This document shows positions 35,995-49,041 of a stretch of DNA of 64,000 nucleotides, one piece after another. The notes under the pieces were generated by a model that worked only from the letters and a program-made list of their open reading frames with translations, had not been told where the DNA came from and did not search any database. The DNA comes from Actinobacillus suis ATCC 33415. GTDB lineage: Bacteria > Pseudomonadota > Gammaproteobacteria > Enterobacterales > Pasteurellaceae. Position numbers and translations under genes: made by a program. Location: positions 1,798,001 to 1,862,000 of the forward strand of contig NZ_CP009159.1 of assembly GCF_000739435.1 (NCBI RefSeq), in the 5' to 3' direction. Position 1 is the first letter of the stretch. Each line of letters starts with the position of its first letter.

Positions 35995-36144
35995 TTGAAG
36001 AAGGGAAAAGGGAAAAGAGAAAAGAGAAAGGAGAAGATGAATAAAGATAAAAATGAGGTTGAGACTGAGATTGAGGATGAGGCTGAAGATAAAACAACAC
36101 CGTTGTCCGTTGTAAAAAAGCAAAAACCCCGTGGTTATCGCTAA
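35995..36144 (+). CDS. Possible small, highly charged protein
   Basis: A 49-codon frame starts at TTG 35995, four bases after GGTGGAGG. An internal ATG at 36037 would give 35 residues and lies three bases after AAAGGAG. The product is strikingly zoned: a Lys/Arg-rich start, an alternating acidic middle (NEVETEIEDEAED) encoded by degenerate GAGRNT hexamers, and a basic end KKQKPRGYR. The stop codon lies inside the stem of the rRNA terminator, which is read on the other strand. A TAATAT at 35912-35917 could serve as -10. I know no homologue. It may equally be a non-coding polypurine tract. Confidence 0.35.
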   Translation: MKKGKGKREKRKEKMNKDKNEVETEIEDEAEDKTTPLSVVKKQKPRGYR

Positions 36145-36152
36145 CCACAGGG
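36117..36152 (-). terminator. Terminator of the rRNA operon
   Basis: On the minus strand GTGGTTA (36142-36148) pairs with TAACCAC (36131-36137), with further G-C pairs flanking. It is followed by TTTTTGCTTTTTT. It lies about 12 bases beyond the 5S 3' end. Confidence 0.88.
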
Positions 36153-36164
36153 TCCCTAAATTCA

Positions 36165-36282
36165 ATCTGGCGATGCCCTACTCTCACATGGGGAAGCCCC
36201 ACACTACCATCGGCGTTACTGCGTTTTACTTCTGAGTTCGGAATGGAGTCAGGTAGAGCCACAGCACTCTGGTCGCCAGAAT
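36165..36282 (-). rRNA. rrf: 5S ribosomal RNA
   Basis: The minus strand reads TCTGGCGACC at the 5' end and includes CCGAACTCAGAAG and GCCGATGGTAGTGTGGGG, the conserved bacterial 5S segments, ending GCGAGAGTAGGG-like and CGCCAGA, which pairs with the start. The length of about 118 bases fits. Ends are placed by comparison with E. coli and may be off by a few bases. Confidence 0.95.
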
Positions 36283-36386
36283 ATTCTGTTGATGTCTTTT
36301 GTCTTCTTTCTTTGTCTTTGTTCTTTCTTCTTAAATTCGAAACAAGCTGCTACTGAGTGTAGTGCTCAAAAACACTTGAGCGTTGT

Positions 36387-39287
<2,901 letters not shown>

Positions 39288-39440
39288 TACAACCTCAAAT
39301 GTTTTCAAATCTTATTCAAATCCATTCAATGCTGTATTTTATTCAACTAAACACTTGACTGCTTTTGTTCAGTCAAGATTTTTTTAACTACTCAGACTTT
39401 CTTTCGAAAATCTCTCAGTTTTTCAGCTTGTTTCCAATTT

Positions 39441-39454
39441 TTTAAAGAACAATT
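39441..39454 (-). promoter_or_regulatory. Spacer boxA antitermination element
   Basis: The minus strand reads TTGTTCTTTAAAA upstream of 23S. This matches the boxA element in the 16S-23S spacer of E. coli rrn operons, where NusB/NusE load for antitermination. Confidence 0.75.
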
Positions 39455-39526
39455 TAAGACAATAATTTGACTTATCATCATGACTAAATAAACAAATCTT
39501 TTACTTATTCACTTAGTCATGATGAT

Positions 39527-39602
39527 TGGTGGAGATAAGCGGGATCGAACCGCTGACCTCCTGCGTGCAAGGCAGGCGCTCTCCCAGCTGAGCTATATCC
39601 CC
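39527..39602 (-). tRNA. tRNA-Ala (anticodon TGC)
   Basis: A 76-base cloverleaf on the minus strand starts GGGGATATAGCTCAG, has the anticodon loop CTTGCAC (TGC), the T-arm GGTTCGATCC and encoded CCA at 39527-39529. It is the second spacer tRNA of the rRNA operon. Confidence 0.97.
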
Positions 39603-39653
39603 ATACATCATGACTGAACATAATCTCACCTTTCAGTTTTCACTCGTTTAGAG

Positions 39654-39730
<77 letters not shown>

Positions 39731-39813
39731 AAAAGGATGCCGGATTATGTCCGTTTTCGTCTTCTCTTCTATCAAACAATCTGTGTGAACACTTGCAGTC
39801 GCTTAATTCTTGG

Positions 39814-41353
<1,540 letters not shown>

Positions 41354-41713
41354 AAAAAGTTTAATCGCTCAATAAACTGCTTAGCTAAAGTTTACATATT
41401 ACTTCAAAAGTAAAAATGAATTTCTAGTTTAAGCACCTATTAAGACTTCAAAATCAAAAATATTTTTTCAATTAAGTCAATCAACAAGTGCCCACACAGA
41501 TTGTCTGATAAATTGTTAAAGAACAAAAAGAAACGACGCACTGGCAATCAATTTTAAATCGTTCACAACAGTGCGTCGTTGTGTGAGGTGCATTATAGAG
41601 AAATCTAAAATCCTTGCAAGCACTTTTTTCATATTTTTTTATCGAATGTTGCGTTTTTCACCACTTTTATGCAATCGAAAACAATAACACATTGATTTAT
41701 AAGCAATTTATTT
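41354..41713 (-). promoter_or_regulatory. rRNA operon promoter and leader region
   Basis: This gene-free stretch holds the rrn promoter on the minus strand: TTGCAA (41614-41619), a 16-base spacer and a perfect TATAAT (41592-41597), followed by a GCACC discriminator. It also has an AT-rich upstream region like an UP element. The leader has a 12-bp inverted repeat (41532-41543 with 41569-41580) and boxA TGTTCTTTAACA (41514-41525). These are followed by TTATCAGACAATCTGTGTGG, nearly identical to the E. coli rrn leader. The rest up to murI shows nothing further that I can support. Confidence 0.9.
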
Positions 41714-42511
41714 TTACAAAAAATTTAGTAATTCTAACCGCTTGAAGTCCCATTGTTGCATGATTACTTCTCTTTTAGAGAACTCTTCATCCATTTTTGT
41801 GCAAAAGGCGATATTTTCCCTGTTTTGTGCTGAATTCTCTTGCGAGAAGTCACTCAATAAATCACTTACCCTATTGGCAATGCCATTGCCCGGATCAATG
41901 AAGTACTTCACATTCGGCAGCAATTGCTGTAATTCTTGTTTTACGAGCGGAAAGTGAGTGCAACCTAAAATCACTGTATCAAGTGTTGGATGCGTTTGCC
42001 ATTCAGTGATCACTTCAGCTAATCGTTCTTGATCGACTTGCCCTGTTCGGATCTTTTCTTCTACAAGCTCAACTAATGCGGTACTCCCGATCTTTTCTAC
42101 CACACAATCTTTTGCGTACTTTTCAATAAGCTCTGCCACATACGGTCGTTCTACCGTTCCTTTTGTTGCCAGTAATCCGATTATTTTCGTCTCAGAGACC
42201 GCTGCTGCAGGTTTGATCGCCGGTACAGTTCCGACAATCGGAAATGCAAATTTTTCTCTTAAAGCAGGTAATACGACTGTACTTGCGGTATTGCAAGCAA
42301 CCACGACCATATCAAGTGGGTATTTTTCTGCAATTTTTTGCACAATTTTAACCGCTTGTTCAATTAATACATTTTCAGAACGTTCGGAGTAAGGAAAGTA
42401 AGCATTATCGAAACAATAAAGATAATGAGCATTCGGTAAAGTTTGGCGAATAGCATCATAAATGGTGAGCCCGCCCATTCCCGAATCATATAAAAGGATT
42501 GTTGGTTTCAT
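41714..42511 (-). CDS. murI: Glutamate racemase MurI
   Basis: MurI converts L- to D-glutamate for peptidoglycan stem peptides. The 265-residue protein has both catalytic cysteines in context: C73 in VVACNTAST and C184 in ILGCTHFPLV. It starts with the substrate-binding block LLYDSGMGGLTIYDAI (in many species FDSGVGGLSV). The length is usual for the family. It lies alone between the rRNA promoter and the divergent carbonic anhydrase gene. No strong terminator was seen after it, so its transcription may run toward the rRNA promoter region. Confidence 0.95.
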   Translation of the reverse strand: MKPTILLYDSGMGGLTIYDAIRQTLPNAHYLYCFDNAYFPYSERSENVLIEQAVKIVQKIAEKYPLDMVVVACNTASTVVLPALREKFAFPIVGTVPAIKPAAAVSETKIIGLLATKGTVERPYVAELIEKYAKDCVVEKIGSTALVELVEEKIRTGQVDQERLAEVITEWQTHPTLDTVILGCTHFPLVKQELQQLLPNVKYFIDPGNGIANRVSDLLSDFSQENSAQNRENIAFCTKMDEEFSKREVIMQQWDFKRLELLNFL

Positions 42512-42688
42512 ATTATAGAAAGAAAGAAAATATTGAGTGGAATGCTACTCTCTTATTTTTATTGATTCAAGTCTCTCAAGGTACTGAAGACAAGTTTAAC
42601 CACTATTGAGATTTTCTTTAATAAGATTGATTAAAAAATAACGACTAGCTAAACTTAAAATATGTCAAACAATAAAAGGAGCAAAGTT

Positions 42689-43432
42689 ATGAAAAAACAT
42701 TTACTTTTTAGTACGGCTTTGATTGCATTCAGCAATTTCGCTTATGCTGATTCTCACCCACATTGGTCATACGAAGGAAATAGTAGCCCTGCTCATTGGG
42801 GGGCAATCGATGAATCCTTTAGATTATGTCAAATCGGTAAAAACCAATCTCCTGTCGATCTTTCTCAATCAATCGCTTCTACCACACAGCATCTCACACT
42901 TAGCTCTTCACTTTCTGGTGAATATCAAATAGAAAATAACGGACATACGTTGCAAGCGACGCCAACCCAAGCTGTCAGCCCAATTCAATTAGACGGCAAA
43001 CAATTTGTGCTTAAACAATTCCATTTCCATACACCAAGTGAGCATACTTTCAGACGTAAACATTTTCCGATTGAAGCGCATTTTGTACACCAATCAGCAA
43101 AAGGTGAATTAGCAGTACTGGCGGTGATGTTTAAGCAAGGTAAAGATAATCCTGCATTAACGCCTCTGATTACTAAAATTTTAGCAAAAGGGGAAACGAC
43201 AAAAAGTGTGTTGAACCCACAACAATTACTACCGCAAAATCAGGAATATTTCCGTTTAAATGGTTCATTAACTACCCCACCGTGTAGTGAAGGAGTAAAT
43301 TGGGTGGTATTCAAAACGCCACTTGATGCAAGTCAAACGCAAATTGAAGCAATGCAGAAAATTATTGGACAAGAGAATAACCGTCCGGTACAACCAATAA
43401 ATTCGCGTATCGTGATTGAAGAAAGTAAATAG
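42689..43432 (+). CDS. cah: Periplasmic alpha-carbonic anhydrase
   Basis: The enzyme interconverts CO2 and bicarbonate in the periplasm. The 247-residue precursor has a signal peptide (MKKHLLFSTALIAFSNFAYA, cut before DSHPHWSYEG). The alpha-CA signatures are present: SPAHWG near the start, zinc ligands H112 and H114 (QFHFHTPSEH) and H131 (EAHFVH), and LTTPPCSEGVNW. I chose the ATG at 42689 because AAAGGAG lies just upstream and it starts the signal peptide; an upstream in-frame ATG at 42662 adds nine unsupported residues. It is convergent with ubiC and shares a bidirectional hairpin with it. Confidence 0.95.
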   Translation: MKKHLLFSTALIAFSNFAYADSHPHWSYEGNSSPAHWGAIDESFRLCQIGKNQSPVDLSQSIASTTQHLTLSSSLSGEYQIENNGHTLQATPTQAVSPIQLDGKQFVLKQFHFHTPSEHTFRRKHFPIEAHFVHQSAKGELAVLAVMFKQGKDNPALTPLITKILAKGETTKSVLNPQQLLPQNQEYFRLNGSLTTPPCSEGVNWVVFKTPLDASQTQIEAMQKIIGQENNRPVQPINSRIVIEESK

Positions 43433-43439
43433 AAAAGAA

Positions 43440-43463
43440 AGAGGAGCCTATTATCGCTCCTCT
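43440..43463. terminator. Bidirectional terminator between cah and ubiC
   Basis: AGAGGAGC (43440-43447) pairs with GCTCCTCT (43456-43463). It sits exactly between the convergent stop codons, with short T-rich flanks. Confidence 0.75.
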
Positions 43464-43467
43464 ATTC

Positions 43468-43971
43468 TTAAGGAAATAGAAACGCCGGCAGAAACAGTTC
43501 TCTAACTTCTAGCGGATAGCCATTCAGCCGGTAACAAGCTCGACGCATATACATTCCGCTTTCATGATCTTGTTGCCAAGCCAATAGGGTACGCTTAGGC
43601 TGTTGAGCAAACAGCCATAAACCGATCGGCTGCTCACCGAGTAACGGCACCTCTTGAGCAACATTTTCTATAGTTTCTTTAGGTAATAGCGTTTGAGCAA
43701 AAATCCATGGACAATTCGCTTCTTTTAGCAACACTTCTCTATACCAGTAATCTGAATCACTCTGGGCTAAGTTACAAGCGGTCATCTTTTCCGTATTTTT
43801 TGCAAGCCACTTTTGCTCGGTAATTTGTACATTAAAGTCTTGAGTAACTTGTAGCAACTTTTGTGTCAGTGAGCCTTGATGCAATAACCAAGCAGACTGT
43901 TGTGAAGTTAGCCCTATAGCTTCTTCGCACCAATGGTTTTGCATCAAAATTTTGCGATATTGAGTGAGCAT
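43468..43971 (-). CDS. ubiC: Chorismate pyruvate-lyase UbiC
   Basis: UbiC removes pyruvate from chorismate to give 4-hydroxybenzoate, the first step of ubiquinone synthesis. The 167-residue protein matches the E. coli enzyme (165) in key segments: YWYREVLL (family WLREILL), the PLLGEQPIGLWLF stretch (KLGKTPLGRYLF), and the C-terminal RRACYRLNGYPLEVRELFLPA containing the substrate-binding Arg and Glu. Similarity is moderate but colinear. ubiA is not adjacent. It lies downstream of udp, separated by a USS-pair terminator. Confidence 0.85.
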   Translation of the reverse strand: MLTQYRKILMQNHWCEEAIGLTSQQSAWLLHQGSLTQKLLQVTQDFNVQITEQKWLAKNTEKMTACNLAQSDSDYWYREVLLKEANCPWIFAQTLLPKETIENVAQEVPLLGEQPIGLWLFAQQPKRTLLAWQQDHESGMYMRRACYRLNGYPLEVRELFLPAFLFP

Positions 43972-44023
43972 ATAAAATAAAAAAGCGGTTAAATTGCAAA
44001 TTATTTTAGCAATCTAACCGCTT
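43971..44023 (-). terminator. Terminator after udp formed by paired uptake sequences
   Basis: On the minus strand AAGCGGTTA (44015-44023) pairs with TAACCGCTT (43983-43991), with an inner TTGC/GCAA stem, followed by TTTTTATTTTAT. It also overlaps the start region of ubiC. Confidence 0.8.
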
Positions 44024-44051
44024 GTTGTGAATCAACCTCAATCAGCTAATA

Positions 44052-44813
44052 TTAGCCTTTAGCAAGTTGACGAGCAGCTTCCACGACAACTGAAACCGCT
44101 TTTGCTTCCGTTGCCTGAATGGTTTCTTCATTTGGAATTTCTTGCTGCGTACGATTTACGATTACACCTGAAACCATACCTGCACGCAATCCTAATGCAG
44201 AGCACATCGTAAATAAAGTCGCTGATTCCATTTCAAAGTTCATTACATTTAGATCTTGCCATTGTTTTAATGAACCTTGGAAATGGCGATAGATTTTACC
44301 GGTAAATGTGTCATAGCGCTCTTGACCTGGATAGAAAGTATCAGATGAAGCAGTAATACCTACATAAGGTGTTACCCCTTCCGCTTTTGCCGCTGCATAG
44401 AGTGCATTCGCACATTCAAAATTTGCAACCGCTGGATACTCAAGCGGCGCAAAATGACGACTTGCACCGTCTAAGCGTACCGCACCGGTAGTCACTAGAA
44501 TATCGCCAACATTGATATGTGGCTGAATTGCCCCTGTTGTACCAATACGTAAGAAGGTACGAACGCCAAGTTGTGCTAACTCTTCCACACAAATTGAAAC
44601 AGACGGACCACCGATACCAGTTGAACATACAACTACCGGCTCGCCATCAACATAGCCTAACCAAGAGGTAAATTCACGGGTAGAAACTAAGAACTCCGGA
44701 TTATCCATACGTTTCGCAATACGCTCGCTACGCGCTGGGTCACCTGGGACAATCGCAATTTTCGCACCTTTTAACATTGCTTTGGTTAAACCTAAATGGA
44801 ATACTTCAGACAT
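44052..44813 (-). CDS. udp: Uridine phosphorylase Udp
   Basis: Udp cleaves uridine with phosphate to uracil and ribose 1-phosphate. The 253-residue protein is colinear with E. coli Udp: [51 protein letters not shown], and the uracil and ribose site [12 protein letters not shown]. It is in the cytoplasm and acts in nucleoside salvage. A CRP-type site lies about 104 bases upstream, consistent with the CRP (and in enterics CytR) control of this gene. It is downstream of asnC on the same strand, but has its own upstream region. Confidence 0.97.
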   Translation of the reverse strand: MSEVFHLGLTKAMLKGAKIAIVPGDPARSERIAKRMDNPEFLVSTREFTSWLGYVDGEPVVVCSTGIGGPSVSICVEELAQLGVRTFLRIGTTGAIQPHINVGDILVTTGAVRLDGASRHFAPLEYPAVANFECANALYAAAKAEGVTPYVGITASSDTFYPGQERYDTFTGKIYRHFQGSLKQWQDLNVMNFEMESATLFTMCSALGLRAGMVSGVIVNRTQQEIPNEETIQATEAKAVSVVVEAARQLAKG

Positions 44814-44916
44814 ATGGTCTCTCCTTTATCTGGACTCTATGAAATTTAAAACTTGCGCTTATTCAAGCACGAAACCTAAAGATAAGCGATTGTTTTTACT
44901 AAAAAATTCTCAAATT

Positions 44917-44932
44917 TGTGAACTGGATCACC
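44917..44932 (-). promoter_or_regulatory. CRP-type site upstream of udp
   Basis: TGTGAACTGGATCACC matches TGTGA-N6-TCACA in nine of ten conserved positions. It is 104-119 bases upstream of the udp start and 60-75 bases beyond the asnC stop. Confidence 0.6.
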
Positions 44933-44991
44933 CGTAAACGTTTGCGTTGAATAAACACAAGCGGTTCATTTTGCCAAAAAATTTACCAATA

Positions 44992-45465
44992 TTAAGGTTT
45001 AATTTCTCGTAAAATCGGATTTTGCATTGAAATTAACGTTTCGGTTGATTGAATTTCATCAATTAACTGAATTTTAGTCGCCAATACTCGGTGTAATTCC
45101 TCGATCGTATGTGTCATCACTTTAATAAAAATCGAGTAATTACCTGTGGTATAGTAGGCTTCTACTACCTCTTCAAATTCATTTAACTTAGCAATTACTG
45201 TCTCATAATCTTTTGCCGATTTTAAAATAATCCCAATAAAGCAACAAACGTCATAACCCAGTTTGCGTTCATTAATTCGAATTTTCGTCCCCTCAATAAT
45301 ACCGGCTTGTCGCATTTTCTCGACACGCACATGAATAGTACCGGCGCTAACCCCGAAATTCTTTGCCATTTCCGCATAAGGGGTACGGGCATCCGCAACT
45401 AATGCTCGTAAAATTTGCTGATCAAGCGGATCAATTTGCTGTTTTGAATGATAATTCGTGTGCAA
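44992..45465 (-). CDS. asnC: Lrp-family regulator AsnC
   Basis: AsnC activates asnA and represses itself; asparagine relieves activation. The 157-residue protein has an N-terminal winged helix-turn-helix (about 12-60: LDQQILRALVADARTPYAEMA and GVSAGTIHVRVEKM) and a C-terminal RAM ligand domain with CFIGIILKSAKDY and EAYYTTGNYSIFIKVM. It is near-colinear with E. coli AsnC (152). It is divergent from asnA across 185 bases, the standard arrangement. Two possible starts within the first residues cannot be distinguished; the first ATG was kept. Confidence 0.95.
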   Translation of the reverse strand: MHTNYHSKQQIDPLDQQILRALVADARTPYAEMAKNFGVSAGTIHVRVEKMRQAGIIEGTKIRINERKLGYDVCCFIGIILKSAKDYETVIAKLNEFEEVVEAYYTTGNYSIFIKVMTHTIEELHRVLATKIQLIDEIQSTETLISMQNPILREIKP

Positions 45466-45650
45466 AATTCACTCCATTTTTCACTTTTATTAAAGAATCC
45501 TTAAAATTTACCATAAAAAATTAGATAAAATCTAATGAATTAAGTTTTTTATTTGACAGCTGTTGTATTTTTTATGAATTGTATTAAATTGTGTTCATAC
45601 CGTTAACCGATACGGTTTATCGCATAAACGATTTTATTTAAGGATAAGCA
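45466..45650. promoter_or_regulatory. Shared asnC-asnA control region
   Basis: The AT-rich divergent region contains TTGACA at 45553-45558 and TATTAAAT at about 45582 as candidate promoter parts for asnA. A GC-containing imperfect palindrome ACCGTTAACCGATACGGT lies at 45600-45617. AsnC operators are expected here from the family, but I cannot define them exactly. Confidence 0.45.
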
Positions 45651-46643
45651 ATGAAAAAGACATTTATTTTACAGCAGCAAGAAATTAGCTTTGTTAAAAA
45701 CACTTTCACACAATATTTAATTGATAAATTAGGCATCATCGAAGTACAAGGCCCTATTTTGAGCGAAGTGGGCAACGGTATGCAAGATAACCTTTCCGGT
45801 ATCGAAAAAGCGGTACAAGTAAACGTAAAATGTATCCCTAATGCAAAATTTGAAGTGGTTCATTCATTAGCAAAATGGAAACGTCACACTTTAGCGCGTT
45901 TCGGTTTTAAAGAAGCTGAAGGCTTATTTGTACATATGAAAGCATTACGTCCGGATGAAGACTCTCTTGATCCGACACACTCTGTTTATGTAGACCAATG
46001 GGACTGGGAAAAAGTGATTCCTGAAGGTCGTCGTAACTTTGACTTCTTGAAAGAAACCGTAAACGAAATCTATAAAGCGATTCGTTTAACTGAATTAGCT
46101 GTGGAAGCACGTTTTGATATTCCGTCAATCCTGCCGAAACAAATTACGTTCGTACACAGCGAAGAATTAGTACAACGCTACCCGAACATGACCGGTAAAG
46201 AACGTGAAAACGCAATTTGTAAAGAACACGGTGCGGTATTCTTAATCGGTATCGGTGGTAAATTATCAGACGGTAAAGCGCACGATGGTCGTGCACCAGA
46301 CTATGATGACTGGACCACAGAATCAGAAAAAGGTTACAAAGGTTTAAACGGCGATATTTTAGTGTGGAATGAACAACTAGGTTCAGCATTTGAACTTTCA
46401 TCAATGGGTATCCGTGTTGATGAAAAAGCGCTTCGTTTACAAGTTGAATTAACCGGTGACCAAGAGCGCTTAGAAATGGATTGGCACAAAGATTTATTAG
46501 CAGGTCGCTTACCGCTTTCAATCGGTGGTGGTATCGGTCAATCTCGTATGGCAATGTTCCTTCTTCGTAAAAAACATATCGGTGAAGTGCAATCTAGCGT
46601 ATGGCCGAAAGAGATGTTAGAAAAATTCGGTAACATTCTATAA
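45651..46643 (+). CDS. asnA: Aspartate-ammonia ligase AsnA
   Basis: AsnA makes asparagine from aspartate, ammonia and ATP through an aspartyl-adenylate, and is structurally related to class II aminoacyl-tRNA synthetases. The 330-residue length equals that of E. coli. Motifs include [13 protein letters not shown] [63 protein letters not shown] and the motif-3-like [14 protein letters not shown]. It is cytoplasmic and divergent from asnC. A strong terminator follows 14 bases after the stop. Confidence 0.97.
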   Translation: MKKTFILQQQEISFVKNTFTQYLIDKLGIIEVQGPILSEVGNGMQDNLSGIEKAVQVNVKCIPNAKFEVVHSLAKWKRHTLARFGFKEAEGLFVHMKALRPDEDSLDPTHSVYVDQWDWEKVIPEGRRNFDFLKETVNEIYKAIRLTELAVEARFDIPSILPKQITFVHSEELVQRYPNMTGKERENAICKEHGAVFLIGIGGKLSDGKAHDGRAPDYDDWTTESEKGYKGLNGDILVWNEQLGSAFELSSMGIRVDEKALRLQVELTGDQERLEMDWHKDLLAGRLPLSIGGGIGQSRMAMFLLRKKHIGEVQSSVWPKEMLEKFGNIL

Positions 46644-46657
46644 GTTACTTTGCACAC

Positions 46658-46686
46658 AAAGGGCTTCCTAATGGAAGCCCTTTTTT
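46658..46686 (+). terminator. Terminator of asnA
   Basis: AAAGGGCTTCC (46658-46668) pairs perfectly with GGAAGCCCTTT (46673-46683) around TAAT and continues into a T-run. Confidence 0.93.
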
Positions 46687-46748
46687 ATACTTAAGTGCAC
46701 ACAAGCGGCCATATTTGCAAAATTTTTTACAAATACAATCTTATCCAT

Positions 46749-46774
46749 AAAAAAATGCCGAGAGGATCTCGGCA
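46749..46774 (-). terminator. Terminator of msrPQ
   Basis: Read leftwards, TGCCGAGA (46767-46774) pairs with TCTCGGCA (46756-46763), followed by seven T. Confidence 0.9.
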
Positions 46775-46813
46775 AAATGCTATAACTTAGCAAGGATACA
46801 CACTATGAAATTG

Positions 46814-47410
46814 TTATGCTTTAAATAACTGTAAAATTTTATTCCCAAAAAATTTCCATAAAACAATTACGCTCACCATGACACCAATCACTATCGGTCC
46901 TAACGTAATGCCTTTAACCGACCAATAATAATGTATTGCGGCGAACACAATTGCTGGATAAGCCAATTGATGCACGCTAAACCATCTTTTACCCAATGCT
47001 TGTTTCACAAAAGGTAAAGACGTTATGGTCATAATGAGTAACACTAGAAAAGCAAGTCCACCTAATACTAAATAAGGTCTTACAAATAATTCACTTACGA
47101 ACAGGGAAAAATCTAATCCAAGTTCTAAAACTAAGTAACTGCATACATGGAGTAATGCCCATGTAAATGCCCATAAACCAAGCGGGCGGCGTAAAATTTG
47201 GTATTGGTTTTTATTGAGTACCTGAAGCACTATCCCCAATAAAAATATCACACAAAAAATAATAATTGCGGTATAACCTAAGAAATGAATTAAATCCTTA
47301 CTCGGATCCGCACCTAACGCTTCACTATCTCCAACCAGTAAAATATAAGACAACCATGCTAAAGGTAGCGCACAGCTAATATGGATAATTCCTCGTAATA
47401 ACGTCAACAT
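46814..47410 (-). CDS. msrQ: MsrQ, heme-binding membrane partner of MsrP
   Basis: MsrQ (YedZ) is an inner-membrane b-type cytochrome that passes electrons from the quinone pool or flavin reductase to periplasmic MsrP. The 198-residue protein has six hydrophobic segments and conserved His residues in helices (for example ALLHVC, WFSVHQLAY and FAAIHYYW) that fit heme ligation. The length matches E. coli MsrQ (211). Its start codon lies immediately next to the msrP stop, so both form one operon. A terminator follows. Confidence 0.93.
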   Translation of the reverse strand: MLTLLRGIIHISCALPLAWLSYILLVGDSEALGADPSKDLIHFLGYTAIIIFCVIFLLGIVLQVLNKNQYQILRRPLGLWAFTWALLHVCSYLVLELGLDFSLFVSELFVRPYLVLGGLAFLVLLIMTITSLPFVKQALGKRWFSVHQLAYPAIVFAAIHYYWSVKGITLGPIVIGVMVSVIVLWKFFGNKILQLFKA

Positions 47411-48367
47411 TTAAAAATTCACCTTTAAATCTAATCCTTTATATAAATGGCCAACTTCTTTTTCATAACCGTTAAACATTAATGTCGGTTGACGTTTAAC
47501 AGCAAGCAAACCACCGCCACCAATCACTCGTTCAGATGCTTGTGACCAACGAGGGTGATCGACATTTGGGTTTACATTGGCATAAAAACCGTATTCATCC
47601 GGCGCAAGACTTTCCCATGTCGTTTTCGGACGTGTTTCTGAGAAAGTAATTTTCACAATAGATTTAATACTCTTAAAGCCATATTTCCATGGTACAACTA
47701 AACGAATCGGTGCACCGTTTTGAGGTGGTAACATTTTTCCGTATAAGCCAACAGAAAGTAAGCTAAGCGGATTAAGCGCTTCTTCTAAAGTAAGTGCTTC
47801 AACATAAGGATAGTCAATACCGCCACCAAAGAATTTATTTTTCTGACCTGGCATTTGCTCCGGATCGTGCAATGTATGGAATATAACAAACTTCGCTTTA
47901 CTAGTAGGCTTTGCCATTTCAACTAAACGGGCCAATTCAAACCCAATCCATGGTACAACCATTGCCCAAGCTTCTACACAACGGAAACGATAAATACGCT
48001 CTTCTAGAGGAAAAGTGTTGAATAATTGTGTATGATTTAGCACGAAAGGATTTTCAACCTCTCCGGTAATCTCCAATTGCCACGGATCTGTTTTAAAATC
48101 TTGGGCAAACTTAGCGGGTGAAGCTTTATCTGTACCGAATTCGTAAAAATTGTTATAACCAATAATTTTACTTTCCGGCGTTAAAGCTAAATCGGAAGTC
48201 GGTGCAGCTTTAAAATCCAATGCGGCTAATACTTTAGTATCCTGTGCGGCAAAACCCATCTTAGGCAAGCCAGCTGCGGCAAATCCAAGCCCCATTGCCT
48301 TAATAATTTGGCGGCGTTGGTTAAAAATTGTTTCAGGTGTTACGTCATAATGGGTTAATTTTTTCAT
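47411..48367 (-). CDS. msrP: MsrP, periplasmic methionine sulfoxide reductase (molybdoenzyme)
   Basis: MsrP (YedY) repairs oxidised methionine in envelope proteins, using a molybdopterin cofactor. The 318-residue precursor has a twin-arginine signal ([20 protein letters not shown] at 18-19). The cofactor-binding Cys130 is in [15 protein letters not shown]. The downstream blocks [17 protein letters not shown] and [14 protein letters not shown] match the family. E. coli MsrP has 334 residues. It is first in msrPQ and divergent, across 90 bases, from an ECF sigma factor gene, which suggests stress-regulated expression. Confidence 0.95.
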   Translation of the reverse strand: MKKLTHYDVTPETIFNQRRQIIKAMGLGFAAAGLPKMGFAAQDTKVLAALDFKAAPTSDLALTPESKIIGYNNFYEFGTDKASPAKFAQDFKTDPWQLEITGEVENPFVLNHTQLFNTFPLEERIYRFRCVEAWAMVVPWIGFELARLVEMAKPTSKAKFVIFHTLHDPEQMPGQKNKFFGGGIDYPYVEALTLEEALNPLSLLSVGLYGKMLPPQNGAPIRLVVPWKYGFKSIKSIVKITFSETRPKTTWESLAPDEYGFYANVNPNVDHPRWSQASERVIGGGGLLAVKRQPTLMFNGYEKEVGHLYKGLDLKVNF

Positions 48368-48381
48368 TATTGGCTCCTTTT

Positions 48382-48420
48382 ATGTATAATCCATTCGTCT
48401 GAGACGCTATAAATATAATT
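48382..48420. promoter_or_regulatory. Palindromic CGTCT element between msrP and the ECF sigma gene
   Basis: CGTCT (48396-48400), one base, AGACG (48402-48406) form a perfect inverted repeat near the centre of the 90-base divergent region. Imperfect ATGTA-like repeats lie on both sides (about 48382 and 48418). CGTC-type -10 elements are common for ECF sigma factors, so each half could serve one direction. This is an inference. Confidence 0.4.
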
Positions 48421-48457
48421 ACATAATTTTTCACTTAATTTACAAAAAGAAACAAAG

Positions 48458-49039
48458 ATGTCACAAATTGAGCAATTGAATTCGATTACGCCGCAAAAAA
48501 TCGAAGAAATCCGCTTACAAATGATCAAATTCGCAACCTTGCAACTAAAAGATCCCGATCTAGCGGAAGATGTGGTACAAGAAGCGTTAATGAGTGCTTA
48601 CAAAAGCGCACACTCCTTTCGAGGGCAAGCCGCATTAAAAACATGGATTTTTGCTATATTAAAAAATAAAATTATTGATTTGATTAAATACAGGAAACGA
48701 ACGGTAAACGTTTCCGAGTTAATGGAAGAAGAAAGCCCTAATCAATTTTTTGACCATACCGGCTATTGGGTGTCAGAAACTTACGAGCCGAAAGAATGGG
48801 AAGACGTCAACCAAATTGCTTACAAGAAAGAATTTTGGGCAATCTTCGACATTTGTTTAAATAAATTACCAGCACAGCAAGCTCGTGTTTTTATGATGCG
48901 TGAGCATTTGGAAATGAGCAGTGAACAAATCTGTTTAGAATGCGGTATTACTACAGCCAATTTACACGTTATTTTGCATCGCGCAAGGCTACAACTACAA
49001 GCTTGCTTAGCAAAAAACTGGTTCGAAGGAGAGAAATAA
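48458..49039 (+). CDS. ECF-type RNA polymerase sigma factor
   Basis: A 193-residue sigma-70-family factor of the extracytoplasmic-function class. Region 2 is visible at about residues 25-95 (DPDLAEDVVQEALMSAYKSA and FRGQAALKTWIFAILKNKIIDLIK) and region 4 at about 130-185 (LPAQQARVFMMREHLEMSSEQIC and TTANLHVILHRARLQL). The C terminus ends soon after region 4. A 55-residue zinc-binding protein starts two bases after its stop. It is divergent from msrPQ. Related sigma/zinc anti-sigma pairs in Neisseria and Azospira control methionine sulfoxide reductases, so a role in oxidative or hypochlorite stress is likely. No strong ribosome-binding site was seen before the ATG. Confidence 0.9.
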   Translation: MSQIEQLNSITPQKIEEIRLQMIKFATLQLKDPDLAEDVVQEALMSAYKSAHSFRGQAALKTWIFAILKNKIIDLIKYRKRTVNVSELMEEESPNQFFDHTGYWVSETYEPKEWEDVNQIAYKKEFWAIFDICLNKLPAQQARVFMMREHLEMSSEQICLECGITTANLHVILHRARLQLQACLAKNWFEGEK

Positions 49040-49041
49040 TA

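Noticed and set aside
36000..36100. Simple-sequence phase-variation tract beside the glycosyltransferase gene
   Set aside because: The purine tract is degenerate, not a uniform repeat, and lies upstream of the GT8 start, not inside its coding frame.
35951..36262. Minus-strand frames of 67 and 103 codons upstream of the GT8 gene
   Set aside because: They read through the 5S gene, the rRNA terminator and the complement of the purine tract, giving a low-complexity Ser/Phe/Leu product.
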